DNA from: Nicotiana tabacum
Lineage: Eukaryota; Streptophyta; Magnoliopsida; Solanales; Solanaceae
Assembly: GCF_000715075.1 (NCBI RefSeq)
Contig: NC_134084.1
Location: 101,722,411-101,786,410, forward strand
Direction of reading: 5' to 3'
DNA: 64,000 nucleotides
Shown here: positions 45,478 to 57,116 of the stretch, piece by piece
How positions within the stretch are numbered: the stretch's first letter is position 1
Layout of the letters: each line of letters begins with the position of its first letter
Translations under genes and position numbers: made by a program
Notes under the pieces: model-generated
The model's input: only the letters and a program-made list of their open reading frames with translations
Databases searched by the model: none
What the model was told of the DNA's origin: nothing

Positions 45478-45866
45478 CAGACCCAATCAAAAGACACCAC
45501 GTGTCACGAGCATTAAATGGAAGTGACATACGACGCATCAGTTCTGGAGAAGGAATAATGGCAACAAAAATTCCCGCTTTAATGAGATCTACTTCTCAAA
45601 TATTCAATTGTAGAATAAATGGAAAGTGGGGGACTATCTGTATTGGGAAAAATCAAGTTAACATATTGAATTAATTATGTGATGATATGCCAAGACACGT
45701 GGATCAATAAAAAAATGACAGCTGGCAAAGGATAGCTGAAGAGACACGAGCTTTAATAGGCGCGGCCAGAAATTCAAGAAAACAGGAAGGAACGGGTACT
45801 CGTACCTCTTGGTAATTTGAAGAGGCATCGGAGGAATGAACCTAGATAGCAAAAAGTATAGATATA
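45478..45866 (+). repeat. D: 3' LTR, left part, cut by E
   Basis: Aligns with 10622-11010 of the 5' LTR, including both CACGTG boxes and the GTGGGGGACT run. It ends where E's LTR begins (TGTCACACC). Similarity may start further left, but the matching 5' part lies off-window. The last five bases, ATATA (45862-45866), are the probable left arm of E's target duplication. Confidence 0.8.
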
Positions 45867-48800
45867 TGTCACACCTCCTTTTTACCTGCGCCCGCGGGGG
45901 CGTAGAGGGAGTTTTTCCAATTAAAGGACAATCGAGACGGGATTTATTATTTAATTCAGAGTCGCCACTTAGGAGATTTATGGTGTCCCAAGTCACCGGT
46001 TGAATCCCGAATCGAGGAAAAGATTGACTCTGTATTACAGTCCGCGAACTAGAAATTCGGATAAGGAATTTTGTTAACCCGGGAGAAGGTGTTAGGCATT
46101 CCCGAGTTCCGTGGTTCTAGCACGGTCGCTCAAATGTCATATTTGGCTTATTTATCTGATTTTAATACATGTTGAACCTATGTGCAAATTTTAACCTTTT
46201 ACCGCTTTTAGTATTATTATTTTTAACGAGAATTGAAACGTCGTGAAAACACATCTCGAACCACGTCACATCAATGCGCACGTGGTTATTGACACATTTC
46301 AACTCCGTTGAGATTTGGATTTGGGTCACATAAATGTGCACCCGAGTTTAAGAAAGTAAATTATTAAAAGCGCGTCTAGAATGACTAGCGTATTATTAAC
46401 TTTGGGGAAGGCCATGAAATTCGCTAAATGGCATGTCCCGAGGTCTAAAAATATTTTTACTATAATTGAGAGGACCACGCAATGTATGATATTGGTTTGG
46501 CGCGGCGCACCTCATTTGTTTTAAAACCAACCTAAAAGAACTATGATTTTTCTATTAAGTATTGTCTCTAAAGGGCCCTAATTAATTAGCATTGTTAATA
46601 AACCATCATTGAAAGTATTACATCACAATGTTAAATCAAAAAGCTTTAATAAACAACCTTGTATCTTTAGCAGATTGGGCTTCAAAATCAGCCCCAAAGA
46701 AGGGGAATGGTTTAACCTTACAAGAGGGGAAGGGATGTCTGACACTGGGCCTTAAGCAGATTCAGGCCCAAATCTTGTTCAAACAAAGGCTGTCACGGGT
46801 AGGCTCTTAAATGAGCCTAGATCCCGTACTGATTTTATGTGAATCTCAGCCAACTGAATTTAACCCACAATGGGCTCAATTATTGGTGAACACATAATCA
46901 TTTCTGAATTCATGCTAATTTCAACATGCTAACTTTGAATCATCACAAGCATATTCACTGATTCATACATGGTTTACCAGACATGCTGAATCTGTCACAC
47001 GGTTAAAATGAGTAAAACAAATTCATTTTTGGCAGGCACTTCAATTCAAATCTGTTATGGCTAAGCAACACACGTTGATTGTTTGACGAAACAAAAGCAA
47101 ATTTGTGAAACTGAACTCAAGTTTATTTGAATCTGCACAACTGGTGACTTATCTCTTCATTTTAAATGACCTATATGTTAGGTAACTTTTCAATCTCGAT
47201 TTGGAATTCACCAGTGATACTAGAATACGTAAAACTACGGCTTAAAATCTTCGTCGAACTGTGAATTCATTAATTGAATCGCAGCTCTTCAACAGTACTC
47301 ATATCTCATAGATACTCTGATGTAGAGTATGAGATGAGTAATTCCAGTCAATATAAGTTCTAAAGTACTGATTATTTATAGGAAATTAAAATACACTAGG
47401 ATTAAACTAATGAGGCAACATACAAACAATTCTAGTTTGAACAATCCAATTATACATACGATACAAAGTTTCAAATAAACGTGATTGTTTTACACCTTTA
47501 AACCAAAACAAAACAGAAAAATTCAGAGATCAACCCAAGCAGCACTTTATCATTTAATCTCCAAATCAGACCTACATTGATCCCTTACATTTCATACGAG
47601 GTCAAGGAGGAGTACCTGGATTGGAGCAAACAGAAGAATAAAGAGGAAGTCAGCAGCAGTACAGTAGTAATACGAGCAGCAATACAAACAGCAATCCACA
47701 AACAGCCCAGTAACATATGCAGCAAACCCAGGTGAATTTGAAACCAGTTAAAACCAAAACACTCAAACTCGAACAGCTCAAACGACCTCAGAAATGAAAT
47801 CAGAAAAACACACTACTGCAACAATATACCCAAACTCATCTCAAGCTATCTCAAAACCTGTTGTATTCAAACTTTGAACTCCTTTCTCTCTCTTTTCAGA
47901 TTGCTTTTCTCTTCTAAGGTCTGCCCAAAAGAAAAACCAAGACCAGACTCCCCCAAAAAAAAAGATCCCCCCTTAACTCTTCACCAGACCCTTATTTTAT
48001 ACCAAACACTGACCTTGCCCCCCTCTCCTAAGCAATCAGGCAGAATCCACCCACTGATTCTGCCCATGATCTTCTTTTAATTCCACTAGAGTATGTCTTT
48101 TTCCCATTATCCCTTGTCCTTTCCTTATTTATTAAATAGGTATGGGCACCTATTTCTTAATCCATTTCCTTTAAACCTTCCCCTACCATTATGCTTTGTT
48201 CCCCATTAGCACTTAAACAATTCATTAGTTTAATGGTACTTTAGTACCCTACTGTCAGACCATTCAACTTAAACCACTTTCAAACCTTTTCAATCCCAAA
48301 ATACCCTCCTAAAGTCCTTGAAATTATTGTCCTAACCAATCCCTTTCACTTTGTACCAAACCCTTCAGCAATAACCAGTTCAAACTATCAAATTTCTAAC
48401 AACTGACTCCTAACTCAACTGGACAGATTACAAAACTTTAGATTTGAAAGACCAGTAGACCTCCTGATGACCAACTAGGCAGGTAATCGACAACATGAAT
48501 TGCAAACAAAGGGAATCACACACTATAGAACAAGTTTTAATTCACAACAATTTTGACTAAACCCAACTACTCTCAACATGAGACTGCAATTAGAGATGAG
48601 GCAAAGCAAGTGTCATGAAAAGAAACCTGATTAATAGCACAAGTCTAGATTCAAACAATCATGAACCATTTCCTAAGCATTAGGTCTATTGTACAGGCCA
48701 ACATCACTGATTAAGGAATCACAACGACAAAGTAATTGGTAGCCTGAACTTAAACCAAACTAAACAGACACAAATTAGACCAGTTCTTGACAAATTCAAC

Positions 48801-49458
48801 TCGCAAACTGGCCCAAATTTGGACCTTTGACTACTGACCATAATTCAAACGGTAAATTCATGCCAATTTATAGAAGAGGAAGGGACAGAGTAATAAAAAT
48901 GGAACTGCAAGAGTGAACAATCAAAACTGGACGTAAAAGACTTACCCGAATCACAACTTGATAAAAAAAACTCGAGGATCTTCCCACTTTCAAGCCGAGA
49001 CGGACTTTAACCATGTGTTTTCGAAGGAAAACAGCATGGCTAAAGTTAGTCTCTGGCTCAAAATTCATGGAACCTGGCCTGCCTAACTTCGATCTGGAAT
49101 CTGAGCTTCCCCACAATGATTTGAAAAGAATCGATCAAGGATTCATGGTGAGGGGGTCCAGGAGATCATAGGGTGTGAGTTTGGTGGCCATTGAACGGAT
49201 TAGGGTTTAGTTCGATTCCTTTGATCTAAGATTCGAGGGGCTCGGGGGTGATTCAAAGAAATATGAGCGTGGATTCGGAGAGGGGATGGTTTGGTGGTTC
49301 AGGGGTGTGATTTTCACGGCCATCGGAGCCGGCGCCGCCGGGTTTTTAGGCGAAGGGAACGAGGGCGGCTAGGGTTTTGGGGGGGTCGCCTCTGAAGGAT
49401 CTGAGAGAGACGATGGGGCGAGGGGCTTTGGTTTGGAGGGGCGGGGTATGGTTTGAAG

Positions 49459-49470
49459 TATATATATATG
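49459..49470 (-). promoter_or_regulatory. E: LTR TATA box
   Basis: TATATATATA on the minus strand, about 700 bp inside the LTR start, following a GC-rich distal U3. Confidence 0.6.
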
Positions 49471-49494
49471 AAGGGGCGAAATGAATCCAGGTCG

Positions 49495-49655
49495 TTCGAT
49501 CTGATGAGATCAACGGCTTGGATCCATTCATTAATGGGAACGACGTCGCTTCACTTACCTCGAGACCGGATCGGTCTTTGGCTTGGAATGGGTCGGGGCA
49601 TGGGGCGATTTGCGGCCGTTGGATCGAATGAAATGAACGGCCTGGATCGACAGGC
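49495..49655 (-). repeat. E: imperfect duplication in U3
   Basis: Two similar blocks about 122 bp apart on the plus strand: 'gatctgatgagatcaacggc' at 49498 and 'gatcgaatgaaatgaacggc' at 49621, each followed by TTGGATCC or CTGGATCG text. They sit just upstream of the TATA box on the minus strand, a place where promoter repeats are common. Confidence 0.55.
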
Positions 49656-50173
49656 TTGAGACGGCATCGTTTGGTTGAGGCTGGAGACGGGTCTGGGCTG
49701 GTTGGGCCAGTTCCGAACAGGGTTTGGACGGGTTTCGTGTTTGGGCTGGGGTTTTCGGCCCAAAACAGGTTTCCTCTCTTTGATTAGTTCCCTCTTTATT
49801 TTCTTTTCTTTTTTTTAAACTAATCTTCAAAATTAAAATCTTAAAAATCCTAATTTAAATTGTAACACCAAATTTAACTTAAAAACAAATATCACACAAA
49901 ATTAAATACAAAGATAATCTCAGTTTGACATTAAACCCTAAAAATGCAAAGTACGTTATTTTTTATTTTTTTTTTATTTTCGTAAAGCAAATTACTGTTT
50001 AATTAATCCTAAAATGCAAATGCAGCACATATATGTTTTTTTTGTATTTTTCTTAATTAAAGTAAAAATGAACATGCACAGACAAGTACAAATAAATCAC
50101 AAGCAATACAAAACTATTTTTATTTTGAATTTTTTGGGAGTAGTTCTTGTAGGGCAAAAATCATGTGCTCACA

Positions 50174-50190
50174 GCTGCCCCTCTTTGTCC
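50174..50190 (-). other. E: polypurine tract
   Basis: GGACAAAGAGGGGCAGC on the minus strand, directly before the LTR start TGTGAGCAC. Confidence 0.85.
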
Positions 50191-50709
50191 GGAAACATGA
50201 AGAGTTTTGTGCAAAGATAAAGTGAGCGAATACGAGCGATATTTTGCCCGTTCGGCTACTCCATGTGAAGCATTTTATTTTTGAAAGATTTGACCGAACC
50301 TCTGCTTCAAAGGTTTCCTACATATCCCTGGCTAAAAGGGAATCAGGTCAATGTAGTTCGGGAAGTATTGGTAGCTGGGACTACCATGAAGCTGTGGTTT
50401 TGTTGTCACTGCTATTGTTGTTGCTGCTATCTGCTTACTAACCTCCTTATTACACCATGCTAAAAGAAAGCAAGAAGCTAGACTAAACTAGAAATTACAA
50501 AATCTAGATCTTCAAACTTGCTCTTGTTGCCTTGTGTTTCCCCTGATGTTTCTTTACCTCCGACTTGACTTGTACCCTCTCCTGATTGCTAAACTTGAAC
50601 TGCTTGTGAGCTTCGAATTATTTTTCCTTCGAAGCATGAACTGCCTTCCTCTGACTAGTGTTGCCTTCCTTCCGACTTCTGAACTTTAATTTATGCTGGG
50701 GATCTTTGT

Positions 50710-51436
50710 TGCAACCCTCCGCTCTTCGGGCGGGCTCCTGACTTCTGCTATGACTTAACAAGATAATACCTCCATTCTCCAGGTGGTCTCCTGACTTCAA
50801 TAAAATTTAACACCTCCCTTCTCCAGGCGGGCTCCTGACTTCAACTATAAATTAAAAACATAACACCTTCATTCTCCAGGTGGGCTCCTGAACTTCGACT
50901 ATAATTTGAAATATAACACCTCCATTCTCCAGGCAGGCTCCTGACTTCGACTATAACTTTAAAACATATAACAACCTCCATTCTCCAGGCGGGATCCTGA
51001 CTTCAATAAACAATTTAAAGATAATACCTCCATTCTCCAGGCGGGCTCCTGACTTCAACTACAGCTCAAAAAATAACAACCTCCATTCTCTAGGCGGGCT
51101 CCTGACTTCGACTATAATTTGAAATATAACACCTCCATTCTCCAGGAGGGCTCCTAACTTCGACTATAATTTGAAATATAGCACCTCTATTCTCCAGGCG
51201 GGCTCCTGACTTCGACTATAAATTAAAATATATAACACCTCCATTCTCCAGGTGGGCTCCTGACTTCAACACAACATAAAAATATAGCACCTCCATTCTT
51301 CAGGCGGGCTCCTGACTTCTACTATAAATTAAAAAATATAACAACTTCATTCTCCAGGCGGGCTCCTGACTTCAACTATAAATTAAAAACATAACACTTC
51401 CATTCTCCAGGCGGGCTCCTGACTTCAACTACTACT
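50710..51436. repeat. E: ~52 bp minisatellite, about 14 units
   Basis: Each unit has the core ACCTCCATTCTCCAGGCGGG, then CTCCTGACTTC and an A/T-rich tail of variable length (about 51-55 bp in all). Thirteen clear units and one degenerate first unit. Variation is mostly single-base and tail-length. Confidence 0.93.
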
Positions 51437-52535
51437 TAAAAATACGTTATATTGTCGTTGTTCCTTCCTGCCTCCTGAACCATTTTCCTTCTAACTTGAA
51501 TAATCTTCTTTCAGAACTGCTTCCCTCAAAAGTGGTGTTTCATTCCTCTGAAAACTGCTGGGGATAACTCTGGTGTTTCATTTTAAAATATGTTATTCTC
51601 CTCCTTCAAAGACTACTTCCCTTAAAGCTGGTGTTTTCCTTCCTCTGAAACTACTTCCCTTAAGACTTGTGTTATCTTCCCCCCTGACATTGCTTTCTTT
51701 AAAACTTGTTTTGCCTTCTCCCGAAAACTGCTGGGAATACTGCTTTTCAACAAACTTGTGTTAGACTTCTAGAAAATTTTCGAAATGAAAGAAAATTTTC
51801 TGCCCCAGTTTGACAATCTTTCTTGTGGCATGTCTTTCCATCATCAATAACATTCCCTGTCCCTACTTCAAATCAAAGAAAATTTGTTAGTTTAAAATGT
51901 GGGGGACGTTCCTGCTGGGGATGGTTTCCCTTTTTCTTTTTTTCCACTCTCTGCGTTGTTCGACCATCTTGAAACTTGGCCGATAACTTTCGACCTTCTT
52001 GATGCTTCTGTTATTTGCCAACTTCTCAACCGTTGTTTCCCACTTTTACTCCATACTTTCCACGACATCTTAGAGCAATCCATCATTTGGTCTTATAATG
52101 ACGTCTATCTTGTCCCGTCACATTATCTTTGGCCTGTCTTATCCCCATTTACCTTGCCCCATGTTGGCGATCGGTAGTTGGCTTTGAAAATCCTTCTTAA
52201 AAAACAAACTACTATATATAAAAAAAATCTTTAACCAGAAGAAATGAAAGATGATGACTTCCAAAGATGAAAAGAAAATTCTTTCTGAATAATTGTTTGA
52301 AGAGAAAAAGGAAAAGGACTTATCTGAATGGTATAACTGATCTCAATGATCATGTCGTGCATTTCGGCTTAATCAACCCAGTCTGTTTACATCCATAAAT
52401 CTTTCTGATAACCTTAATTTGCATTTCAAAAGGTCCCGCAACCCAACTCTTTTGCCGAATCAACATCTTTGTTCTGCTTGATGCCTTGACGGATCATTTC
52501 TATCAATCTTACCTCGTTTGTCCCCTTTCAATTCC

Positions 52536-52805
52536 TCGTCGCCTTATAGTGCCCTTCGAGGGGTTTTCACTAATAAGACTCTCTCGTTTCTCTCAACTAT
52601 CGTCGCCTTATGGTGCCTGTGAAGGTTTTCACCAATAAGACTCTCTCATTTTAATTCTTTCAACTTCCGTTGCCTTATGGTACCTGTGAAGGTTTTCACC
52701 AATAAGACTCTCTCATTTTATTTCTTTTCAGCTGGGGATTGGGGTGTTACTAATAAGATTCTCTCATTTCATTTCTTTTCTGCTGGGGACCAGAGTGTTA
52801 CTCCA
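52536..52805. repeat. E: ~65 bp tandem repeat, about 4 units
   Basis: Units contain GCCTTATGGTGCC, TTTTCACCAATAAGACTC and a TCTCATTTT pyrimidine tail. The fourth unit is degenerate (GGGGTGTTACTAATAAG). Unrelated in sequence to the 52 bp array. Confidence 0.85.
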
Positions 52806-53313
52806 GACTTCCATTTGCCCGACTTGGCACTTCTCGGATACTGATCGGGAGGTCTTTTTGGACATCAATTTGGGTTTTTGGTGTATGGCTAAAGAAAAAT
52901 TTTAAAATAATTTTGATGGGTAAAATATTACAACTCTTGGAATCAACTTTCTTTCCCCAAAATTATAAACACAACTTCTGCCCCAGTTTTTTCTTGCCTG
53001 GGGATTTTTTATTCTTATTACACTATGACCGAGCCGTGATGCGCCTACGTATCCTTTTTGAGGAATCAGGTCGAACATAGTTCCCCTGGTGTTTTTCTTG
53101 TGACTTTTCTTTTGTCTTTATTATCATTATTTTTCTTTTCTCCTTTTTTTCATTTTCATTAATGATTCCAAAAGAGGGGTATGAAAGAATAAATAAGGCT
53201 CAAAAGGGGGATCAAAGGTTGAAGTGTTTGGATGGAAGAACAAATTTCCTCCGTCATTTCATTCTCCGATACCATGCCAAATGCAAATAAACAACAATTA
53301 CAATTAAAAGAAA

Positions 53314-54639
53314 TCATACATAATATCTCTTAACTATGTCAGAATTGATAGCCATGTCGATGCATTTTCCTTCGATATCTGTTAAACATAAAGCACTATT
53401 GGACAACACTCTGGTTACAATGAATGGCTCTTGCCAATTCGAGGCGAACTTGCCTTTTGCCTCAGTCTGATGTGGAAGGATGCGTTTCAGCACTTGCTGG
53501 CCCACTTCAAACTTCCGGGGACGCACCTTTTTGTTGTATGCTCTTGCCATTCACTTTTGATATAACTGGACATGACACACAGCTGCCAATCTTTTTTCAT
53601 CAATCAAGTTCAACTGCTCCAGACGAGTTTTGACCCACTCATCATCATCAATCTCAGCTTCAGCGACAATCCGAAGGGACGGGATTTCAACTTCCGCAGG
53701 TATTACGGCTTCAGTTTCATATAACAACAAATAAGGAATTGCACCTACTGAAGTATGGACAGTGGTGCGATATCCCAACAATGCAAATGGTAATTTTTCA
53801 TGTCATTGCCTTGAACCTTCTACCATTTTCCGAAGTATCTTATTTATGTTTTTATTGGCTGCCTCAACTGCTCCATTCACCTTAGGACGATATGGGGTAG
53901 AATTGCGGTGTGTAATCTTAAACTGTTGACATACCTCTTTCATCAAATTACTGTTAAGATTATCACCATTATCCGTGAGGATCACCTTTGGGATTCCAAA
54001 TCGACAGATAATATTTGAGTGAACAAAATCGACCACTACTTTCTTGGTCACAAACTTGAATGTTTTGGCCTCAACCCATTTGGTGAAATAATCAATGGCT
54101 ACCACAATGAACCTATGCCCGTTGGATGCTGCTGGCTCAATTGGTCCAATGATATCCATGCCCCAAGCGACGAAGGGCCATGGCGCTGACATTGTGTGCA
54201 ATTTCGATGGTGGAGAATGAATCAGATCTCCGTGTATCTGGCACTGATGACATTTGCGCACAAAACCGATACAATCTCGCTCCATGGTGAGCCAATAATC
54301 ACCTGCTCGGAGAATTTTCTTCGCCAGCACATATCCGCTCATATGTGGTCCGCAGACTCCTGAATGTACTTCGGACATGACAACCATATCCTGTCTAGCA
54401 TCTATGCATCTTAACAATCCCAGGTCTGGTTCTCTCTTATATAGAACTCCTCCACTCAAGAAAAATCCACTTGCCAACCATCGAATTGTTCTCTTTTGAT
54501 CCCCCGTGGCTTGCACTGGGTATATTCCCATTCTGATGTATTCCTTGATATCATGGAACCATGGTTTGCCATCAAATTCCTCTTCAATCATGTTGCAGTA
54601 AGCATGTTGATCTCGCATTTGAATGTGCAAAGGATCGAC
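53314..54639 (-). pseudogene. E: integrase
   Basis: The zinc region (EVHSGVCGPHMSG, then CHQCQIHGD) and catalytic residues in WGMDIIGPI, LTDNGDN and VNGAVEAANK are readable. A TGA at about 53803 stands for Trp before HEKLPFALLGYRT, and another at about 53551 for Arg before MARAYNKKV. The tail VLKRILPHQTEAKGKF and VKRYYV ends at the normal stop, 53314-53316. Confidence 0.88.
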
Positions 54640-56788
54640 ATAGGCTTTATCCGGATGGTGCAGCATTGACGCTAGGGTAGCCAAAGCATCGGCGACCTCA
54701 TTATGGACCCTTGGGATATGCCTGAACTCCACTGATCTAAATCGTTGACAAAGATCATGCAAGCATTGTCGGTATGGTATGAGCTTCAGATCTCGCATTT
54801 CCCATTCTCCTTGAATTTGATGTACCAGAAGGTCCGAGTCTCCCAAGACCAAAACTTCCTGGATATCTATGTCCGCAGCTAACCTTAAACCCAAAATGCA
54901 TGCTTCATACTCAGCCATATTGTTGGTACAATAAAAACGAAGTTGACCCGTAACAGGATAGTGATGCCCTGTTTCAGAAATAAGCACAGCTCCTATTCTG
55001 ACTCTTTTCATATTAGCAGCCCCATCAAAGAAAAGTTTCCAGCTTGGTTTTTCGGCCTGTTCTAGTTCATCAATATGCATCACCTCTTCATCAGGAAAAT
55101 AAGTCCTTAGTGGCTCATACTCTTCATCGACCGGGTTCTCGGCCAAATGATCGGCCAATGCTTGGGCTTTCATCGCAGTCCGAGTCACATAGATTATGTC
55201 AAACTCTGTGAGCAAAATCTGCCATTTTGCAAGTCTTCCTGACGGCATAGGCTTTTGAAAGATATACTTCAATGGATCCAAGCGTGAAATGAGGTAAGTA
55301 GTGTAGGATGACAAATAATGTTTCAACTTCTGAGCCACCCAAGTTAGGGCGCAACATGTCCTTTCCAGGTGAGTGTACTTAACCTCATAAGCTGTGAACT
55401 TCTTGCTAAGATAATAGATGGCTTGTTCCTTCCTGTCGGTGACGTCATGATGCCCCAGTACACAACCAAATGAATTTTCCAAGACTGTCAAGTAAAGAAT
55501 CAAAGGTCTCCCTGGCTCTGGCGGAACCAGTATAGGTGGGTTTGTCAAGTAACCTTTTATCTTATCAAACGCTTTTTGACACTCATCAGTCCACTTGATC
55601 GCAGCGTCCTTCCTCAACAACTTGAAAATAGGTTCACAAGTTGTCGTGAGCTGAGCAATAAACCTGCTGATGTAGTTCAGCCTTCCTAACAGACTCATCA
55701 CTTCAGTCTTGTTCCTCGGAGGTGGCAATTCTTGTATGGATTTGATCTTTGATGGGTCCAACTCGATGCCTCGCCGACTGACTATGAATCCTAACAGCTT
55801 TCCAGATGGAACACCAAATGCGCACTTGGCGGGGTTAAGCTTGAGGTTGTACCGGCGAAGCCTCTGGAAGAATTTCCTCAAATTCTCGACGTGGTCGGCC
55901 TAATTCTTTGATTTTATGATCACATCATCTACATATACTCTAATCTCCTTGTGTATCATATCATGAAACACAGTAGTCATTGCTCTCATATAAGTTGCCC
56001 CAGCATTCTTCAACCCAAATGGCATTACTCGGTAGCAATAAGCTCCCCATGGCGTGATGAAGGCTGTCTTTTCCGCATCTTCTTCATCCATTAGAATCTG
56101 GTGATATCCGGCATAGCAATTCACAAAAGATCCAATCTCGCGCTTGGCACAATTGTCAATCAGAATGTGGATATTGGGTAGTGGGAAGTTATCCTTCGGA
56201 CTTGCTTTGTTGAGATTGCGGTAATCGACGCATACTCTGATCTTGTCATCCTTCTTCGGCACAGGCACGACATTAGCCAACCAAACAGGATATTGGGTGA
56301 CCCGGATAACCTTTGCATCCAACTGTTTGGTAACTTCTTCTTTAATCATCACACTCATATCAGTTTTGAATTTCCTCAACTTTTGCTTGACGGGAGGGAA
56401 CGCTGGATCAGTGGGCAATTTGTGGACCACTAAATCAGTGGTTAAACCCGGCATGTCATCATATGACCACGCAAAAACATCTTTGTACTCGATGAGTGCT
56501 TTGACTAACTCCTCCCGGATTTCTGGCTCGAGGTGGACACTTATCTTACTCTCTCAGACATTGTCTGTGTCCCCTAAATTGACGGCTTCTGTGTCATTCA
56601 AATTGGGTTTGGCTTTTTCTTCGAAGTGAATTAACTCCTTACTAATTTTTTCGAAGGCTTCATCATCACATTCTGATTCGTAACCACAATCTACTTTTTG
56701 AACTAACATTTCGGAATCAAATTGATTTTTAAGACTGGGCTGAGGATTCCTTATGCACGCCATGTCATTAAGACCAGTATAAAGAGAA
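54640..56788 (-). pseudogene. E: RT, RNase H and second RNase H
   Basis: After a short acidic leader (about 56788-56555, ending in a TGA), RT shows PVPKKDDKIRVCVDYRNLNK, FVNCYAGYHQI, FGLKNAGATYMRAM and the catalytic YVDD. A TAG at about 55900, probably CAG, follows VIIKSKN. One frame then runs from 55881 through RNase H (FTAYEVKYTHLERTCCAL, GRLAKWQILLTEFD) and the archaeal-type RNase H (FFDGAANMKRVRIGAVL, NNMAEYEACILGL, HNEVADALATLAS). The RT FLDCYAGYHQI box reads FVNC here, an Asp-to-Asn change at a catalytic position. Confidence 0.88.
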
Positions 56789-56977
56789 CTGTACAGAAAA
56801 AGAAAAGAAGAAAACAAAATTAAAATAAAATAAGGAATGAAGAAGAAACTTTTTTATTTTATTGAATTACGGGATAACAAGGTTTCACGCTTTGATGAAC
56901 AAAACAAGAATAAAAGAAATCTGGACTACAATCCTGGAATAATCCAGAAAACAGGAGGGAAAATCAGAGCCAACTAC
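56789..56977 (-). other. E: candidate intron between protease and RT
   Basis: On the minus strand a GT (GTAGTTGG, 56977) follows the conserved end of the protease exon, and a long pyrimidine tract ends in CTGTACAG at 56789, just before the conserved LYTGLNDMA stretch. Ogre elements are known to have an intron here. Joined exactly at these sites the frame is not restored, so either a nearby splice site is used or an indel has occurred. Positions are therefore tentative. Confidence 0.45.
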
Positions 56978-57116
56978 CAAGACTCCCTCCGAATGGGAAA
57001 GGAGTAGCCATCCAATTGTTGATTTTTGCCTTTGGCCCCACAAACTGCACATCCGCCTTGCTGGACCCCTCCCCAACTTCTACCATGTTGATTTCGGTGA
57101 ATAATCTTTCAAAGCC

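Larger units (their letters stand above)
10622..45866 (+). mobile_element. Element D: Tat-lineage Ty3/Gypsy retrotransposon, three times interrupted
   Basis: The oldest element in the window. On the plus strand: partial 5' LTR, primer-binding site, gag, protease and RT to 14093; then element B; then the rest of RT, RNase H, a second (archaeal-type) RNase H and integrase from 39129 to 41487; then an antisense ORF and the 3' LTR remnant. A interrupts the 5' LTR and E interrupts the 3' LTR. The paired RNase H domains and the antisense ORF mark the Tat lineage, probably Retand-like; I cannot fix the sublineage. The two LTR fragments show roughly 25-30 differences in about 390 shared positions by hand count. 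Heavily decayed. Confidence 0.88.
45867..50173 (-). repeat. E: 3' LTR (4307 bp)
   Basis: Minus-strand ends TGTGAGCACATGA (50173) and AGGTGTGACA (45867), with a polypurine tract just outside. No gene; the long low-GC body (46100-49100) has nothing I can name beyond simple A/T runs. U3 is about 700 bp, judged from the TATA box position, so R and U5 are unusually long. Confidence 0.87.
50191..53313 (-). other. E: 3' non-coding region
   Basis: Between the integrase stop and the polypurine tract. Contains two tandem arrays listed separately. The rest (51440-52535 and 52806-53313) is pyrimidine-rich on the plus strand, with loose repeats of 'cttccct..aaa.ct.gtgtt' (about 51480-51760). No gene seen. 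Confidence 0.75.

Noticed and set aside
49100..49800. A host gene promoter or first exon in the GC-richer part of E's LTR
   Set aside because: The interval is inside the LTR and the peptides on both strands overlap without conserved content; it is U3 with a TATA box.
50710..51436. The 52 bp array as a CRISPR array
   Set aside because: Eukaryotic context, head-to-tail units without unique spacers, variable tails.
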